A stretch of 64,000 bases of DNA from Odiellus spinosus (GCA_963920705.1 OY987239.1:3381576-3445575); one strand, 5' to 3'. Numbered from the stretch's first letter, positions 47,648 through 56,995 are shown. Translations and numbers: made by a program. Notes: generated from the letters alone by a model not told the origin.

Positions 47648-48390
47648 CCTCCCCGACTGAACTTCAGTTCAGGGGGAGGTATTACACTGATCGTGTCTGT
47701 CTGTGTGTCACTTCCTGTGTAACCGGATATCACGTGACCTAGCACTTAAAGCCAAAAAGTCTATAGACGTAATCATACTAGCTTATCGTTCAATCCCGTA
47801 CAACAGAATTACCTCCTTGCGATTACGTGCAACAGGACGTCTCCCATTGTATGTTATCGCCTTCCACCATCCACGTTACGGTCGAACCCCGATGCTTGAC
47901 AGTTGAAGGCGATTATAGCCAATGAGACGTCTCCCACTGTTATAATCACCTCCGACCAACCTCCATTTTCCGATCTCAGCGGGTCATACTAGCGAGGCGT
48001 CCCTCACTAATATGATCCAAATCAACCATTGATACCAATCACTCTCCCCCTCTACGGGTAAAGGGTTACGTTCGCATCTACACTGAGCGCCAGGTGTATT
48101 TACTACCTCCCAACATTGACAAGGGGGTTTGTTCCCCTTTCTTTTCAGCTTTAAGTTGCAGATAACTGTTAAGGTATTCGAAACGCTTATATAGTATTAA
48201 AAATAGTATAGCTCAAATTTGCCATATGCCATCACATCTATAGTGAATTGAAACGGATTATTCATTTAAATTGTAATTTAAAAATATTTAAATTGTTTAA
48301 CGTAGTCTAATTTAAAATTTCGCTGAAATTTAAATGTAATATAAAAGAAAGTTTCGAAGATATTTAAGATTTTAGGCAAAAAAGTTAAGT
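47648..48390 (+). mobile_element. E1 5'-end fragment, copy f
   Basis: TA|CCTCCCCGACTGAACTTC hairpin, CCGGATATCACGTGA, hairpin-rich block and CTTATATAGT box are present. It is diverged and lacks the AT-rich 3' part. Confidence 0.65.
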
Positions 48391-48397
48391 TAATTAA

Positions 48398-48590
48398 GGT
48401 GCGTTTACACGAAAATGAAGGCGCGTTCACACGGGTATCCATGATATAGATATGAATATTATAAGAATATTGGAATTTAATTTTTCCATTTCGGCTAAAT
48501 ATTGCTAGTTAATTAAGGTGCGTTTACAGGAAGATAAAGGCGCGTTCACACGAAGATAAAGGCGCGTTCACATGCCAATAAGAATATTGG
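48398..48590. repeat. AAGGCGCGTTCACACG repeats
   Basis: Five copies of AAGG(T/C)GCGTT(T/C)ACACG, some adjacent, plus one at ~49947. The rest of 48590-49110 shows no recognisable gene; an 81-codon frame at 48834 has no family match I know. Confidence 0.6.
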
Positions 48591-49124
48591 AATTCAATTT
48601 TCCCATTTCGGCTAAATATTGCGAATGGAAACATTTAACTTGGCTATCTTAAGAATATTAAATGGTGCATTTATCACGTCATCAAATTCAAACTGAGAGT
48701 ATCTGTATTCGACAAAATGTATCTAAGATTACAAAGATCGAGAAATCATATTAGAGAACCCGTACGTTAAGCTATCTTTAAAAGAACTGATGACCTTAGC
48801 ATTAAAGAAGGTACGAATGTCTAATATAAATCAGTGCGTATTTTAAAATGCCTGTTTAGCGGAATAACTACATTCAAGCAAAGGAGGCTTATTTTCAATA
48901 CTCCTAAAATCAAGTTCGCAAGCATGCCAGAATGTGTAGCTCACGAGTATAGTGCTAAATTTGAAGTCGAAAACCACTTCTCTCACGCGAAAAATCAAAC
49001 GAATTTTGATCATCTTGCGAAAACAAGCTTTATATTTTGGAAAAAAAACGGAATTTTCTCGATAACTTCAACACAGTAGCGTGAGAGTTGGTTTTAAAAA
49101 ACAGTTTATAGCACGCGTTTGCAG

Positions 49125-49505
49125 TTACATTTTTTCGATTTCTCACGCGTTTTCGAACGTGCCTGGTACAAAAATTTCGCAAATACGTTTCGCGCGGAAA
49201 TGTCGCGTTTGCGCATGCGCAGATCGAGGCAGAGTAGTTAGACATTTCTACTAATTAACGCTTTAATTTGCAAAAGTCACGAACTTTCTAAAATTAGACA
49301 TGCATTGAATATGTCGAGTAGTCGCGTGCGCTTAAAATTGAAACCAGCCAAGTACGCTAGGTCCTTGACTGTTGCTACCTATCATATACTTGTTCAAATT
49401 TCTCACGCGTTTTCGAACGTGCCTTGTACATAAATTTCGAAAATACGTTTCGCGCGGATATGTCGCGTTTGCGCATGCGCAGATTGAGGCAGAGTAGTTA
49501 GACAT
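49125..49505. repeat. Two ~115-bp direct repeats with NRF-1-type palindromes
   Basis: 49130-49245 and 49390-49505 share TTTCTCACGCGTTTTCGAACGTGCC, split here as TTTCTCACGCGTTTT and CGAACGTGCC, and both carry TGCGCATGCGCA (49210-49221, 49470-49481). Confidence 0.7.
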
Positions 49506-50149
49506 GTAATTAACGCGGCGCCTTCTTATTATTAATTGCTTCAAAATGGTAAACAAAAATTTTATTTCTTTAACAGTAGAATGATAAGGAATATCCATTG
49601 AATTCGAGTTAATAGAGAGAAAGTATATTTTATTGTTTACGAATGCTTCTCTAAACGAAGATTTCTATAATGAAAGATTGATAAGATATATGAAGTAATA
49701 GAGAGAAAGGTGGCTGAATGGGTTACGAAAAGGTTAAAACATAAACCTAGAGAGCTTTATTAAGTGGTTCTAAATTGATGAACAAAATTTTAATTTATTA
49801 AACAGTAGATAAGCTATTTAATGGTATTTTTTATCGATAACTGAAAATTAGATTCACTGGGTTCTTCTACTCGGGTAGCCCTCTTCAGCCCTTTAATTTT
49901 GACTATTATATTATATCATGAATATCCCATTAAATTGACCTTAAATGAAGGTGCGTTTACACGGGCATCCAAAATAGAAACGACATAAGATCTAAAGCTG
50001 AGGCTGATTGATACAAAATGTTAAAAATTATAGTCGGGAAAACTCTCCTTGAACAGAAGTACAGTAGGTTTCCCGTGTTTAAAAAACAACAATTTTGAAT
50101 AAAAAGTGGATATCTGATGTTGAAATAAAATAGGCTTCAGTTTCTCCGC

Positions 50150-50156
50150 TATAAAA
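50150..50156 (+). promoter_or_regulatory. TATA box of a possible small gene
   Basis: TATAAAA, ~30 bp before TTCATAAG and 121 bp before the ATG at 50277. Confidence 0.4.
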
Positions 50157-50276
50157 CCAAGAAACATTTTCGATAATTTTCATAAGCAAAAGTAGCCGTG
50201 TTGAGTGATCTTCGTTAGCAGACCCGGAGACAAAGAACGCTATAATAACTTTAGTGAGATAATCAACCAGCGCAGA

Positions 50277-50597
50277 ATGTCTTCACCATTTGAAGTCAAC
50301 AGAGCAAGGACACGGCTTTCATTTATCACAAGAAAGAGACGACCTGGCTACGAAGAAGTGTTTTCGGACTCGACTTATGAGATACCTACAGTCAGTAAAA
50401 GTTCGACAGTTCTTCATAAGCCCCGTTATTCTAAACATAAAAGGAGCAATTCAAGTATAAATATTAACGGTATGGAAACTAGTCTACATTCAGTCTTTAA
50501 GATATTTTTTTTTATCATAGGAGTGGAAACTAACGTCTTGTCAGCCGGTTTGGAAAATAACCTCTCGACCAGCTCCATCCTTGGATTCTTCCAATGA
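50277..50597 (+). CDS. Possible small gene, unrecognised basic/Ser-rich protein
   Basis: An open frame from ATG 50277 (MSSPFEVNRARTRLSF) gives 106 residues, rich in Arg, Lys and Ser, with no domain recognised. A TATA box (50150) precedes it and AATAAA (50917-50922) follows, making a plausible transcription unit. A 51-nt stretch 50470-50520 looks like an intron (GTATGG...poly-T...ATCATAG) and would be removed in frame, giving 89 residues and excluding the odd FKIFFFII segment. A second frame past the stop (SLDSSND) is also codon-like. It might instead be a chance ORF. Confidence 0.35.
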   Translation: MSSPFEVNRARTRLSFITRKRRPGYEEVFSDSTYEIPTVSKSSTVLHKPRYSKHKRSNSSININGMETSLHSVFKIFFFIIGVETNVLSAGLENNLSTSSILGFFQ

Positions 50598-50926
50598 CTG
50601 AGATCTCTCCTATGATGAAATATCAGTAATGGTCCTCTATTAGCACGTCAAAACAAGAACTTCAGACGAAAACTGTACCGAAAGAAATTGCCAATCATCT
50701 TCCGACAATGGGTTGTGAATGGAACATTCAGCCTATAATATTTTCTGGTTTGTCCAAGAGGAACTTGCTACCATATCTTCGACGTTTTAATTCCTTGTCT
50801 TCCTTGCCATCCCGGACTAAATACTTCGTCTTTATCAAAGATAACCACACAGTACAGCCTATGCTCAAGTGTTAACTTATATTACAAGAATTTGTATTTT
50901 ACATATTTACTTTGAAAATAAACAGT

Positions 50927-51270
50927 TCATTTGGTGTGTCTATTAAGAAGTCTACGCCATGCCGCATATAATTATAGTTAACGCAGGACATATCATTTGG
51001 TGTGTCTATCAAAAAGTCTACGACCTGCCGCATATAATTATGAGTAATGCAGCACACTCTTTTGCATTTTCTGAATCCTTGACGTTAAACGAAAATACTT
51101 ATACTTCGTAACGTGGATGGGAAATAAAGAAGTGTGAATCAATGTGAATCTTCTACTCTTCCAATACTCTACATTACTTTTCATCATTTATTTTAGGTAG
51201 GGTTAGGTTAGATGATGTTCCCTTAACGTCGGGGTCGGGGAGGTTATATTTTGGTTTCCCAACTTGTTTG
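50927..51270. repeat. Two 65-bp repeats, then an E1-type right end
   Basis: TCATTTGGTGTGTCTAT...CTGCCGCATATAATTA is repeated at ~50927 and ~50992. 51180-51268 is an E1-type right end (GTCGGGGAGG|TTATATTTTGG...CCCAACTTG) with the TA changed to TT. Confidence 0.55.
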
Positions 51271-51285
51271 TATAATTAAAACATT

Positions 51286-51340
51286 AAGTTCCACCGAGAT
51301 TCGAACTAGGATCTCTGGATTCAGAGTTCAAAATGCTAGA
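51286..51340 (-). pseudogene. tRNA-Gln pseudogene, 3' part (array unit 1)
   Basis: The T arm, anticodon arm (loop CTCTGAA, anticodon CUG) and 3' acceptor strand are present; the 5' half is replaced. First unit of a ~130-bp-period array. Confidence 0.6.
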
Positions 51341-51404
51341 TAGTAATATCATAAAACGATTGACTACAGTTAATTTGAAATCAATTTCAAATAATTAAAA
51401 TATT

Positions 51405-51476
51405 AGGTTCCACCGAGATTCGTACTCGGATCGCTGGATTCAAAGTCCAAAGTGCTAACCATTACACCGTGGAACC
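51405..51476 (-). tRNA. tRNA-Gln(UUG), 72 nt, B-box variant (unit 2)
   Basis: The acceptor 5' strand starts GGTTCCA (one mismatch nearby), with GTGTAATGGTTAGCAC as D arm. The anticodon loop CTTTGAA gives UUG. The T loop is TACGAAT instead of TTCGAAT, which weakens the B box, so function is uncertain. Confidence 0.65.
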
Positions 51477-51539
51477 CACGATATCAAAGAACGAATAACT
51501 ATAGTTAATTTTGAATCAATTTGAAGTAAATAAAACATT

Positions 51540-51611
51540 AGGTTCCACCGAGTTTCGAACTCGGATCTTTGGACTCAGAGTCCAAAGTGTTAACCATTAA
51601 ACCATGGAACC
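51540..51611 (-). tRNA. tRNA-Gln(CUG), 72 nt (unit 3)
   Basis: Full cloverleaf: GGTTCCA/TGGAACC acceptor, canonical T loop TTCGAAA, anticodon loop CTCTGAG. The extra complementarity in the anticodon arm (GGACTC/GAGTCC) is unusual. Confidence 0.7.
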
Positions 51612-51673
51612 TTTTTATCAAAAAACGATTGACTATAGTTAATTTGAAATCAATTTGAAATAATTAAAATATT

Positions 51674-51738
51674 AGGTTCCGCCAAGGTTCGAACTCGGAT
51701 CGCTGTATTCAAAGTGCTAACCATTACACCATGGAACC
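51674..51738 (-). pseudogene. tRNA-Gln pseudogene with anticodon-arm deletion (unit 4)
   Basis: 65 nt; seven nucleotides of the 5' anticodon strand are missing, while acceptor and T arms persist. Confidence 0.7.
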
Positions 51739-51801
51739 CATGATATCAAAAAACGATTAACTATAGTTAATTTGAAATCAATTTGAAGTAATTAAAACAC
51801 T

Positions 51802-51873
51802 AGGTTCCACCAAGATTCGAACTCGGATCGCTAGATTCAAAGTCCAAAGTGATAACCATTATACCATGGAACC
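51802..51873 (-). tRNA. tRNA-Gln(UUG), 72 nt (unit 5)
   Basis: Complete cloverleaf with two G-U pairs (anticodon and T stems). Loop CTTTGAA gives UUG and the B box GAGTTCGAATC is intact. Probably the best candidate for a functional copy. Confidence 0.72.
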
Positions 51874-51936
51874 TATGATATCAGAGAACGATTAACTATA
51901 GTTAATTTTAAATCAATTCGAAGTAATTAAAACGTT

Positions 51937-52007
51937 AGGTTCCACCGAGGTTCGAACTCGGATCGCTGGATTCAAAGTCCAAAATGCTAACCATTACACC
52001 ATGGACC
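51937..52007 (-). pseudogene. tRNA-Gln(UUG) with 1-nt acceptor deletion (unit 6)
   Basis: 71 nt; the 5' acceptor strand is GGTCCA instead of GGTTCCA, breaking pairing. The rest is canonical. Confidence 0.65.
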
Positions 52008-52070
52008 CTTTATATCAAACAACGATTGACTATGGTTAATTTGAAATCAATTTGAAATAATTAAAATATT

Positions 52071-52135
52071 CGGTTCCGCCGAGATTCGAATTCGGATCGC
52101 TGGATTCAGAGTGCTAACCATTACACCATGGAACC
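52071..52135 (-). pseudogene. tRNA-Gln pseudogene with anticodon-arm deletion (unit 7)
   Basis: 65 nt; same deletion class as unit 4, suggesting that units 4 and 7 were copied together as part of a two- or three-unit block. Confidence 0.7.
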
Positions 52136-52198
52136 CATGATATCAAAAAACGATTAACTATAGATAAAATGAAATCAATTTCAAGTAATTAAAACACT

Positions 52199-52232
52199 AG
52201 GTTCCACCGAGATTCGAACTCGGATCGCTGGA
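52199..52232 (-). pseudogene. tRNA-Gln pseudogene, T arm and acceptor only (unit 8)
   Basis: Truncated within the anticodon arm at the array edge. Confidence 0.65.
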
Positions 52233-52366
52233 AGTAGTATGATTTTACCATTTCTACCCCAGTGGTGCCCGATGGTGCCGATGGTGCTCGATGGTGCCAT
52301 TTTTCGACGCCATTTTTCTTCAAAATTTAATTTTTTTATTTTATTTTTTTATTTTATTTTATTTTT

Positions 52367-52603
52367 TTTTTTTTTCCCGAGAATCGAACCCGGGACCTGT
52401 TGCTTGTGAGAGTGGTGACGTAAACAACTTAGCTGTTTCAGATATCAGTTCTTTTCTTTAAGCACCACATCTTTCACGCTTTTTTTTTCCCCGGGAATCG
52501 AACCCGGGACCTGTCGCTTGTGAGAATGGTGACGTAGTCAACTTAGCTATTTCAGTTATCAATTCTTTTCCTTAAGCACCACATAGTTCACGCTGGTTCA
52601 GTC
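52367..52603 (-). repeat. Two tRNA-derived SINE-like units with poly-A
   Basis: On the minus strand each ~118-bp unit carries AGCTAAGTTG (A-box-like), a CTCACAA anticodon-like loop and GTCCCGGGTTCGATTC (intact B box, T stem CCGGG/CTCGG), then A-rich sequence. No acceptor stem forms, so these are tRNA-derived (Val(CAC)-like), not tRNA genes. 52259-52310 next to them is a GATGGTGCC repeat. Confidence 0.6.
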
Positions 52604-53345
52604 ATTCGCGTACTAACGGTCAATAGAAGGGATGGCGGAGATACCCTATTAACTCTTTACCTGCAGGTGGGGATGAATAAATGTCTTTATGAAACGGATG
52701 TATTTCATCCTTATCTATATTCTCGGTTCTGCTTATCTCTATTTATTCGGGTATTATCGATCGTTATCACGTGATTGAAAATTTAAACTTTAAAGCGCGA
52801 AATCAATTGTGAATCTATAACCTATACTGAAACCTCATCTCTACGTAACACCACATCGTTCACGTTGGAGCAGATATTCGCGTACTATCGGTTAATAGAA
52901 GGGAAGGCGGGATACCCTCTTATCTCTATACTCGCGGACGTGGGTCAATAAAAGTCTTTGATTCACGATTCTTCTTATCTCTATGTTCATATTTTCGGGT
53001 GTTATCACGTGATTGGAAGTTTAAATGATAAGGCGCCAAATCAAATGTGAATCTATAACTTATACTGAAACCTCTTTAAGCCTTTATCGTTTTCGAATTT
53101 CGCGCGGGTCTTCTATCGTATTATCACCTATGCCAGATATTATCTTAAAACTCATTGGAAAAATAAATATATGGATATATTCTTGATTCTTATCTCTATG
53201 TTCATATATCAGTTTAAATGATAAGGCGCTAAAGCAAATGTGAATCTATAACCTATACTGAAACCTCTTTAAGCCTTTATCGTTTTCGAATTTCGCGCGG
53301 TTCTCCTATCAGTAGTATCATGTTATCGACAAAAGTCCTTGCGTG
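52604..53345. repeat. Three diverged ~250-bp repeats
   Basis: Units share TATCTCTATGTTCAT, AAATGATAAGGCGC, GTGAATCTATAACCTATACTGAAACC and CGTTTTCGAATTTCGCGCGG, the third being shorter. No gene is seen; 53346-53600 is AT-rich and empty. Confidence 0.65.
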
Positions 53346-53619
53346 TCCTATCTCAAAACACACCAGATAAATAGATGGATATTCAAATATATCTTAACAA
53401 ATAACTAGAAGAATTTCTCCAAGTAAACATAACTATAAATTTAAACTGCAAATATACGATTATTTGTCTAAAACATTATAGTAAATGCGGAAAAATACTC
53501 AAACAAGTTGGCGAACACCACGATATCAAATTAAAATTGGAAAGTTAGGCCTAATTACAACGTGTATGAAAATTGAAATACCCTAATGATATATACAATT
53601 AAAGCTCGTGGTTAAACCC

Positions 53620-53806
53620 TACACGGCATTGGTAAAACGTATTTCCCAAGTTCAAGTACTGATATGACGCTTGGTAAAAGCCTACGCGTCATTGGTAAAA
53701 CCTATTTCCCAACTCAAGTACTGATTTGACGCTGAATCGCTTAGTAAAAACCCAATACGTCATTGGTAAAACCTATTTCCCAACTTTAAGTACAGATATG
53801 ACGCTT
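53620..53806. repeat. Three ~70-bp repeats directly upstream of a TATA box
   Basis: Units contain CATTGGTAAAACCTATTTCC, CAAGTACTGATATGACGCTT or close variants. They end 10 bp before the PC4-like gene's TATA box and could be promoter-proximal elements. At least two units are mirrored at 63894-64000. Confidence 0.75.
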
Positions 53807-53815
53807 ATTTATGGG

Positions 53816-53823
53816 TATAAAAG
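53816..53823 (+). promoter_or_regulatory. TATA box of the PC4-like gene (left)
   Basis: GGG-TATAAAAG, about 27 bp before a TCATTT initiator-like sequence. The mirror is at 63876-63883. Confidence 0.7.
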
Positions 53824-53896
53824 CTAGGATATATTTTAGATAAGTCATTTAAAGCTGCCATCAACCGTATTCCAGTCATCCACAAGAACACTAAAA

Positions 53897-54770
53897 ATGT
53901 AAGTACCATTTTACTCTAAAATTAACTTAGAAATTATTTCTGCCACCCTAAATAACTTAGAAATTATTAACCTAACCCTAAATAACTTTGAAATTTTCAC
54001 TGTGCTCTTAAATAACTTAGTAATTTTTATTCCTGACATCTTATTATTAGTATAAAACCTCAATTAACTTAGCCGTTTCTATCATTTACAGGGACAACAC
54101 GAACGTATTCGAAATCTCATCGAGCAAATCGGTCACAGTTACTCCCGAATGTGAAATTAGACTTGGATTTACTGATGGATCCACTGGAATTAATCTCAGC
54201 GAGAATGAGTACTTTCAAATATACCGAATGAGGGAAGAAATCATGCAATACTTCCAAAACGAGGGTGCAAGTCCTTCATCAGTTTTCTTGGAAGGGTCAA
54301 ACAATAAACGGGTGGAACTCAAGTCATACCAGGACCGGAAGATGCTTAATATCCGTGAAATGACGACGGGAAACGGGAAGAACTATGGGATGTTATTTCC
54401 CACTAAAAATGGATTCGCCATCGGAAGAGTTCTATGGGAGAAACTCTTGGAAAAGCATCAACAAGTTGAAATCATGCTTAACGAAACTAAGAAAGTCTAC
54501 CAAGCTATAAAGGACATAGTAGTTTCACAGCTAACGGAACTTATTAAAAACTCGTGTAACGGGTGTCTCATTGACCATCCATCGCAATTACAGCACGATT
54601 GTTTAACCTATGATTGGGTTGAGCGCGTAGAAATGAATTTTTCAACTGCGATTAACAATTTAAATATCCAATTAATTACTGAAATTTTTAATAATTCAAC
54701 TTTTTTAAGTTTCGAATTTTGTAAGCAAATGGTGACTAGAATTATTTGCATTTCGAAACAATATTTGTAA
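53897..54770 (+). CDS. PC4-like protein with Cys/His cluster; start codon split by an intron (left)
   Basis: Exon 1 ends in AT (53897-53898), intron GTAAGT...TTACAG (53899-54091, 193 nt), and exon 2 begins with G (54092). Splicing creates ATG and a 226-residue frame starting MDNTNVFEIS, continuous with the downstream open frame. Residues ~66-130 resemble a PC4/SUB1-type single-strand DNA-binding fold (VELKSYQDRKMLNIREM...FPTKNGFAIGRVLWEKL). A C156-x2-C159-x3-H163-x5-H169-x-C171 cluster around HPSQ is a likely zinc site. TATA upstream; AATAAA at 54777. The unspliced RNA gives only an internal Met (54228), so splicing decides the N-terminus. The function is unknown; the PC4 likeness is inferred by eye. 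Confidence 0.75.
53899..54091 (+). other. Intron splitting the ATG (AT|G)
   Basis: Donor AT|GTAAGT and acceptor CATTTACAG|G. It contains four repeats of AACTTAGAAATTATT type. The mirror is 63608-63800. Confidence 0.75.
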
Positions 54771-54926
54771 ATACAAAATAAAATTCCGAATTTCAAACTC
54801 TTAAATATGACATTTCTTAATATTGATATCAAAAGTAGGCAAATAAAACTTTCATATTCTGTTCATATCAAATGGGTAAGGATAATTTCCCCAGAGTGGA
54901 AAGGGTGAGAAAAAGGACTTAGAATT

Positions 54927-54947
54927 AATCAGTGACTCATTGTTTAA
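54927..54947 (+). promoter_or_regulatory. TGACTCA element upstream of the C2H2 gene (left)
   Basis: A 21-bp block with core TGACTCA (AP-1/bZIP type) and trailing GTTTAA, repeated with two changes at 56444-56464 upstream of the third gene. No clear TATA follows; TTTAAG at ~54958 may substitute. Confidence 0.6.
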
Positions 54948-55027
54948 TTATCAAAGTTTAAGTTCTCACCAAGCAGCATCATCTCTTCCGGTAATACTAA
55001 AAGTCTTTAACTGAAGTTAGTTACATT

Positions 55028-56208
55028 ATGGTCATCTGTCGCAATTGTGGGGCTAAGTTTTCCCAAGTTGGAAGCTTACTTCAACATGCTCGAGAAAAGC
55101 ACGAGTATGAAGAATTCCCGTGTAAATTTTGCAACGTATACTTCACAAAGAAGGAGCACCTCACCATCCATAGTCTATCCCGCCATAAGGAAGAAACGAG
55201 TCGTGAATACATCCTGAAACGAGCTCGATCCATGGAATCTATCGAGAACGCTAAGAAGACGAAGATGAACGAGACTACATCCCAGACTATCGCCATAATC
55301 ACATCTATCAACGATGTCCCGTCATCCTCCAGCGATGTCCCGTCCACTTCTACCGATGATCCATCATCACCCAACGATGTCTTATCACCTTCCAACGATG
55401 TCTTATCACCTTCCAACGATGTCCCGATCACTTCAGCTGATGGTCCGTCCGTCCCCAACGTAGCTCCAGACGTTTCATTTACCACATCATCAAACATCCA
55501 ACCCGCTGAGAACCTTAACAACGACAGGAAGAATTCACATCAACCCTTCCGGCTATATGTATGTGCGAAGAACGAAATTTATTCGATGTTTATGGCCCAA
55601 CACTCGTCGGGTCGTGAATTATCACTCCACGATATATATAAAATACTTCCAATCGTCCAAGACTTGGAAGAAATATTCGTAAAAAGTACAATGGAGTATT
55701 ACGAAGATTTTATAGATGTATACGGGGATGATGAGGGCGAGTGGGATGACGTGCTGAATGATTCCTTAAACATAATTATAGATCCGAGCGTCAAGTTATC
55801 ATGGTTTCAATACAATAGAGTGTTGAATACAGAATACAGTGACCCACCCCCATACATCATAACAGGTAATCACATTATCACATCGTACTATTCGGTGCGT
55901 AGGAAATATTTTGAGAAGTATCGAAGATTACGTATGTGTAGCGATTGCTTCCAGTTGAAGGCGTTATATCTTCCGAAGACGACGTTGATCACATTCAATA
56001 CCACGGATACATAAACCCCGAAAACGTAGGAGAAATAGTCACCAACGTGTTTGCTACATGGTGTAACAATTGTTTACGTACGCCCTTATTTAAATTTTTG
56101 GATGATGTACGTTGTAAAGTATTAACTAAGTTTCATGTTGATAAAATTAATTTATTTACTACCGAAGAGAATGACGACGTACGAACGGCTATAAAACGTA
56201 GCAAATAA
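55028..56208 (+). CDS. Two-finger C2H2 protein, two exons or a frameshift (left)
   Basis: ATG 55028. Two C2H2 fingers: C4, C7, H20, H25 and C32, C35, H48, H53 (C-x2-C-x12-H-x4-H). Residues ~96-145 are Ser/Pro/Asp repeats (SPSNDVL), then a ~170-residue unrecognised region. The first frame stops at 56012-56014. A second coding-like frame (EGVISSEDDVDHIQ ... WCNNCLRTPLFKF ... KRSK) ends at 56208. An 89-nt intron, GTAATC at 55866 to TTCCAG at 55954, joins them in phase 1 for 363 residues. Alternatively a single-base change near 55950 would keep CSDC paired with CNNC. Both arms agree, so read error is unlikely. AATAAA overlaps the stop. Confidence 0.7.
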
Positions 56209-56443
56209 ATTTGCCATTTTCATGTATAATTTTCATGTGTATAATCAATAATAGTGTTTAATTCAATAAAATGGGATATATTAATCTTTCTACTAAAAAT
56301 CTCTTATTTTTTTCTAACTTCACCATCCTACGAACATTATCACGTTTATCTCTACAAATATTTTCTTATAACGAGAAATAGTTTCTTTCCTTTCATCATT
56401 TAAAAATAAACAAGATTCAACTCAAACGTTGTTTCCCCATCTT

Positions 56444-56464
56444 AATCGGTGACTCATGGTTTAA
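56444..56464 (+). promoter_or_regulatory. TGACTCA element upstream of the third gene (left)
   Basis: Second copy of the 21-bp block at 54927-54947, 14 bp before the TATA box. Confidence 0.6.
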
Positions 56465-56477
56465 GATAATAGGAGGG

Positions 56478-56485
56478 TATAAATA
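56478..56485 (+). promoter_or_regulatory. TATA box of the Cys-rich gene (left)
   Basis: GGG-TATAAATA, with the same GGGTATAAA context as the PC4-like gene. An initiator-like ATCATCA lies ~28 bp downstream. The mirror is 61214-61221. Confidence 0.7.
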
Positions 56486-56587
56486 GTGAATTTTTCAAAT
56501 CCTAATCATCACAACCTACAACCCCATCCTCGTCAAAAGGAAGAGAAAAAAGAAATCTTCACCTCCATCTCCAGAAAATTTCTATCG

Positions 56588-56995
56588 GTAAGCATGAAAT
56601 ATATTTTAACGCTGTTAAAATAGGTATTTACGTTAACTCTTAGTTGAAATATAAAATAGCTTTCTACACTAAACTTTAGTTTAAATATAAAACAATATAT
56701 TTTAACGTAGTATTTAAAGTAGTTATCTTCGCTAACTTTTAGTTTAAATTTAAAATAGTTTTCCACGATAAACTCTAGTTTAAATATACAATAGTCTTCT
56801 ACGTTAACCTATAGTTTAAATATAAAATAGATATCTACGTTAATCTTTAGATAGGGTATAGAAATTGATTCATAGTATTCCCAAGTCAATCCATATTTAG
56901 TTGAGAATTCATTATTGGGTATCAATTAGAGCGTATAGTTCAACTTTTTCAACATCGTTATTTATCTCCAAAGTGATCATATATTTTGTCTTTAG
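56588..56995 (+). other. 5'-leader intron of the Cys-rich gene
   Basis: Donor ATCG|GTAAGC, acceptor TTTGTCTTTAG|A. The body is made of TTTAGTTTAAATATAAAATAG-like repeats (~55-60 bp period), TTTAGTTTAAATATAAAA being the core. Confidence 0.65.

Noticed and set aside
48834-49079. 81-codon frame
   Set aside because: No family recognised, no promoter or poly(A) context, ends inside repeat-rich DNA.
55081-55521. 146-codon minus-strand frame opposite the C2H2 gene
   Set aside because: Shadow of the Ser/Asp/Pro repeat coding; the plus strand has the zinc fingers.
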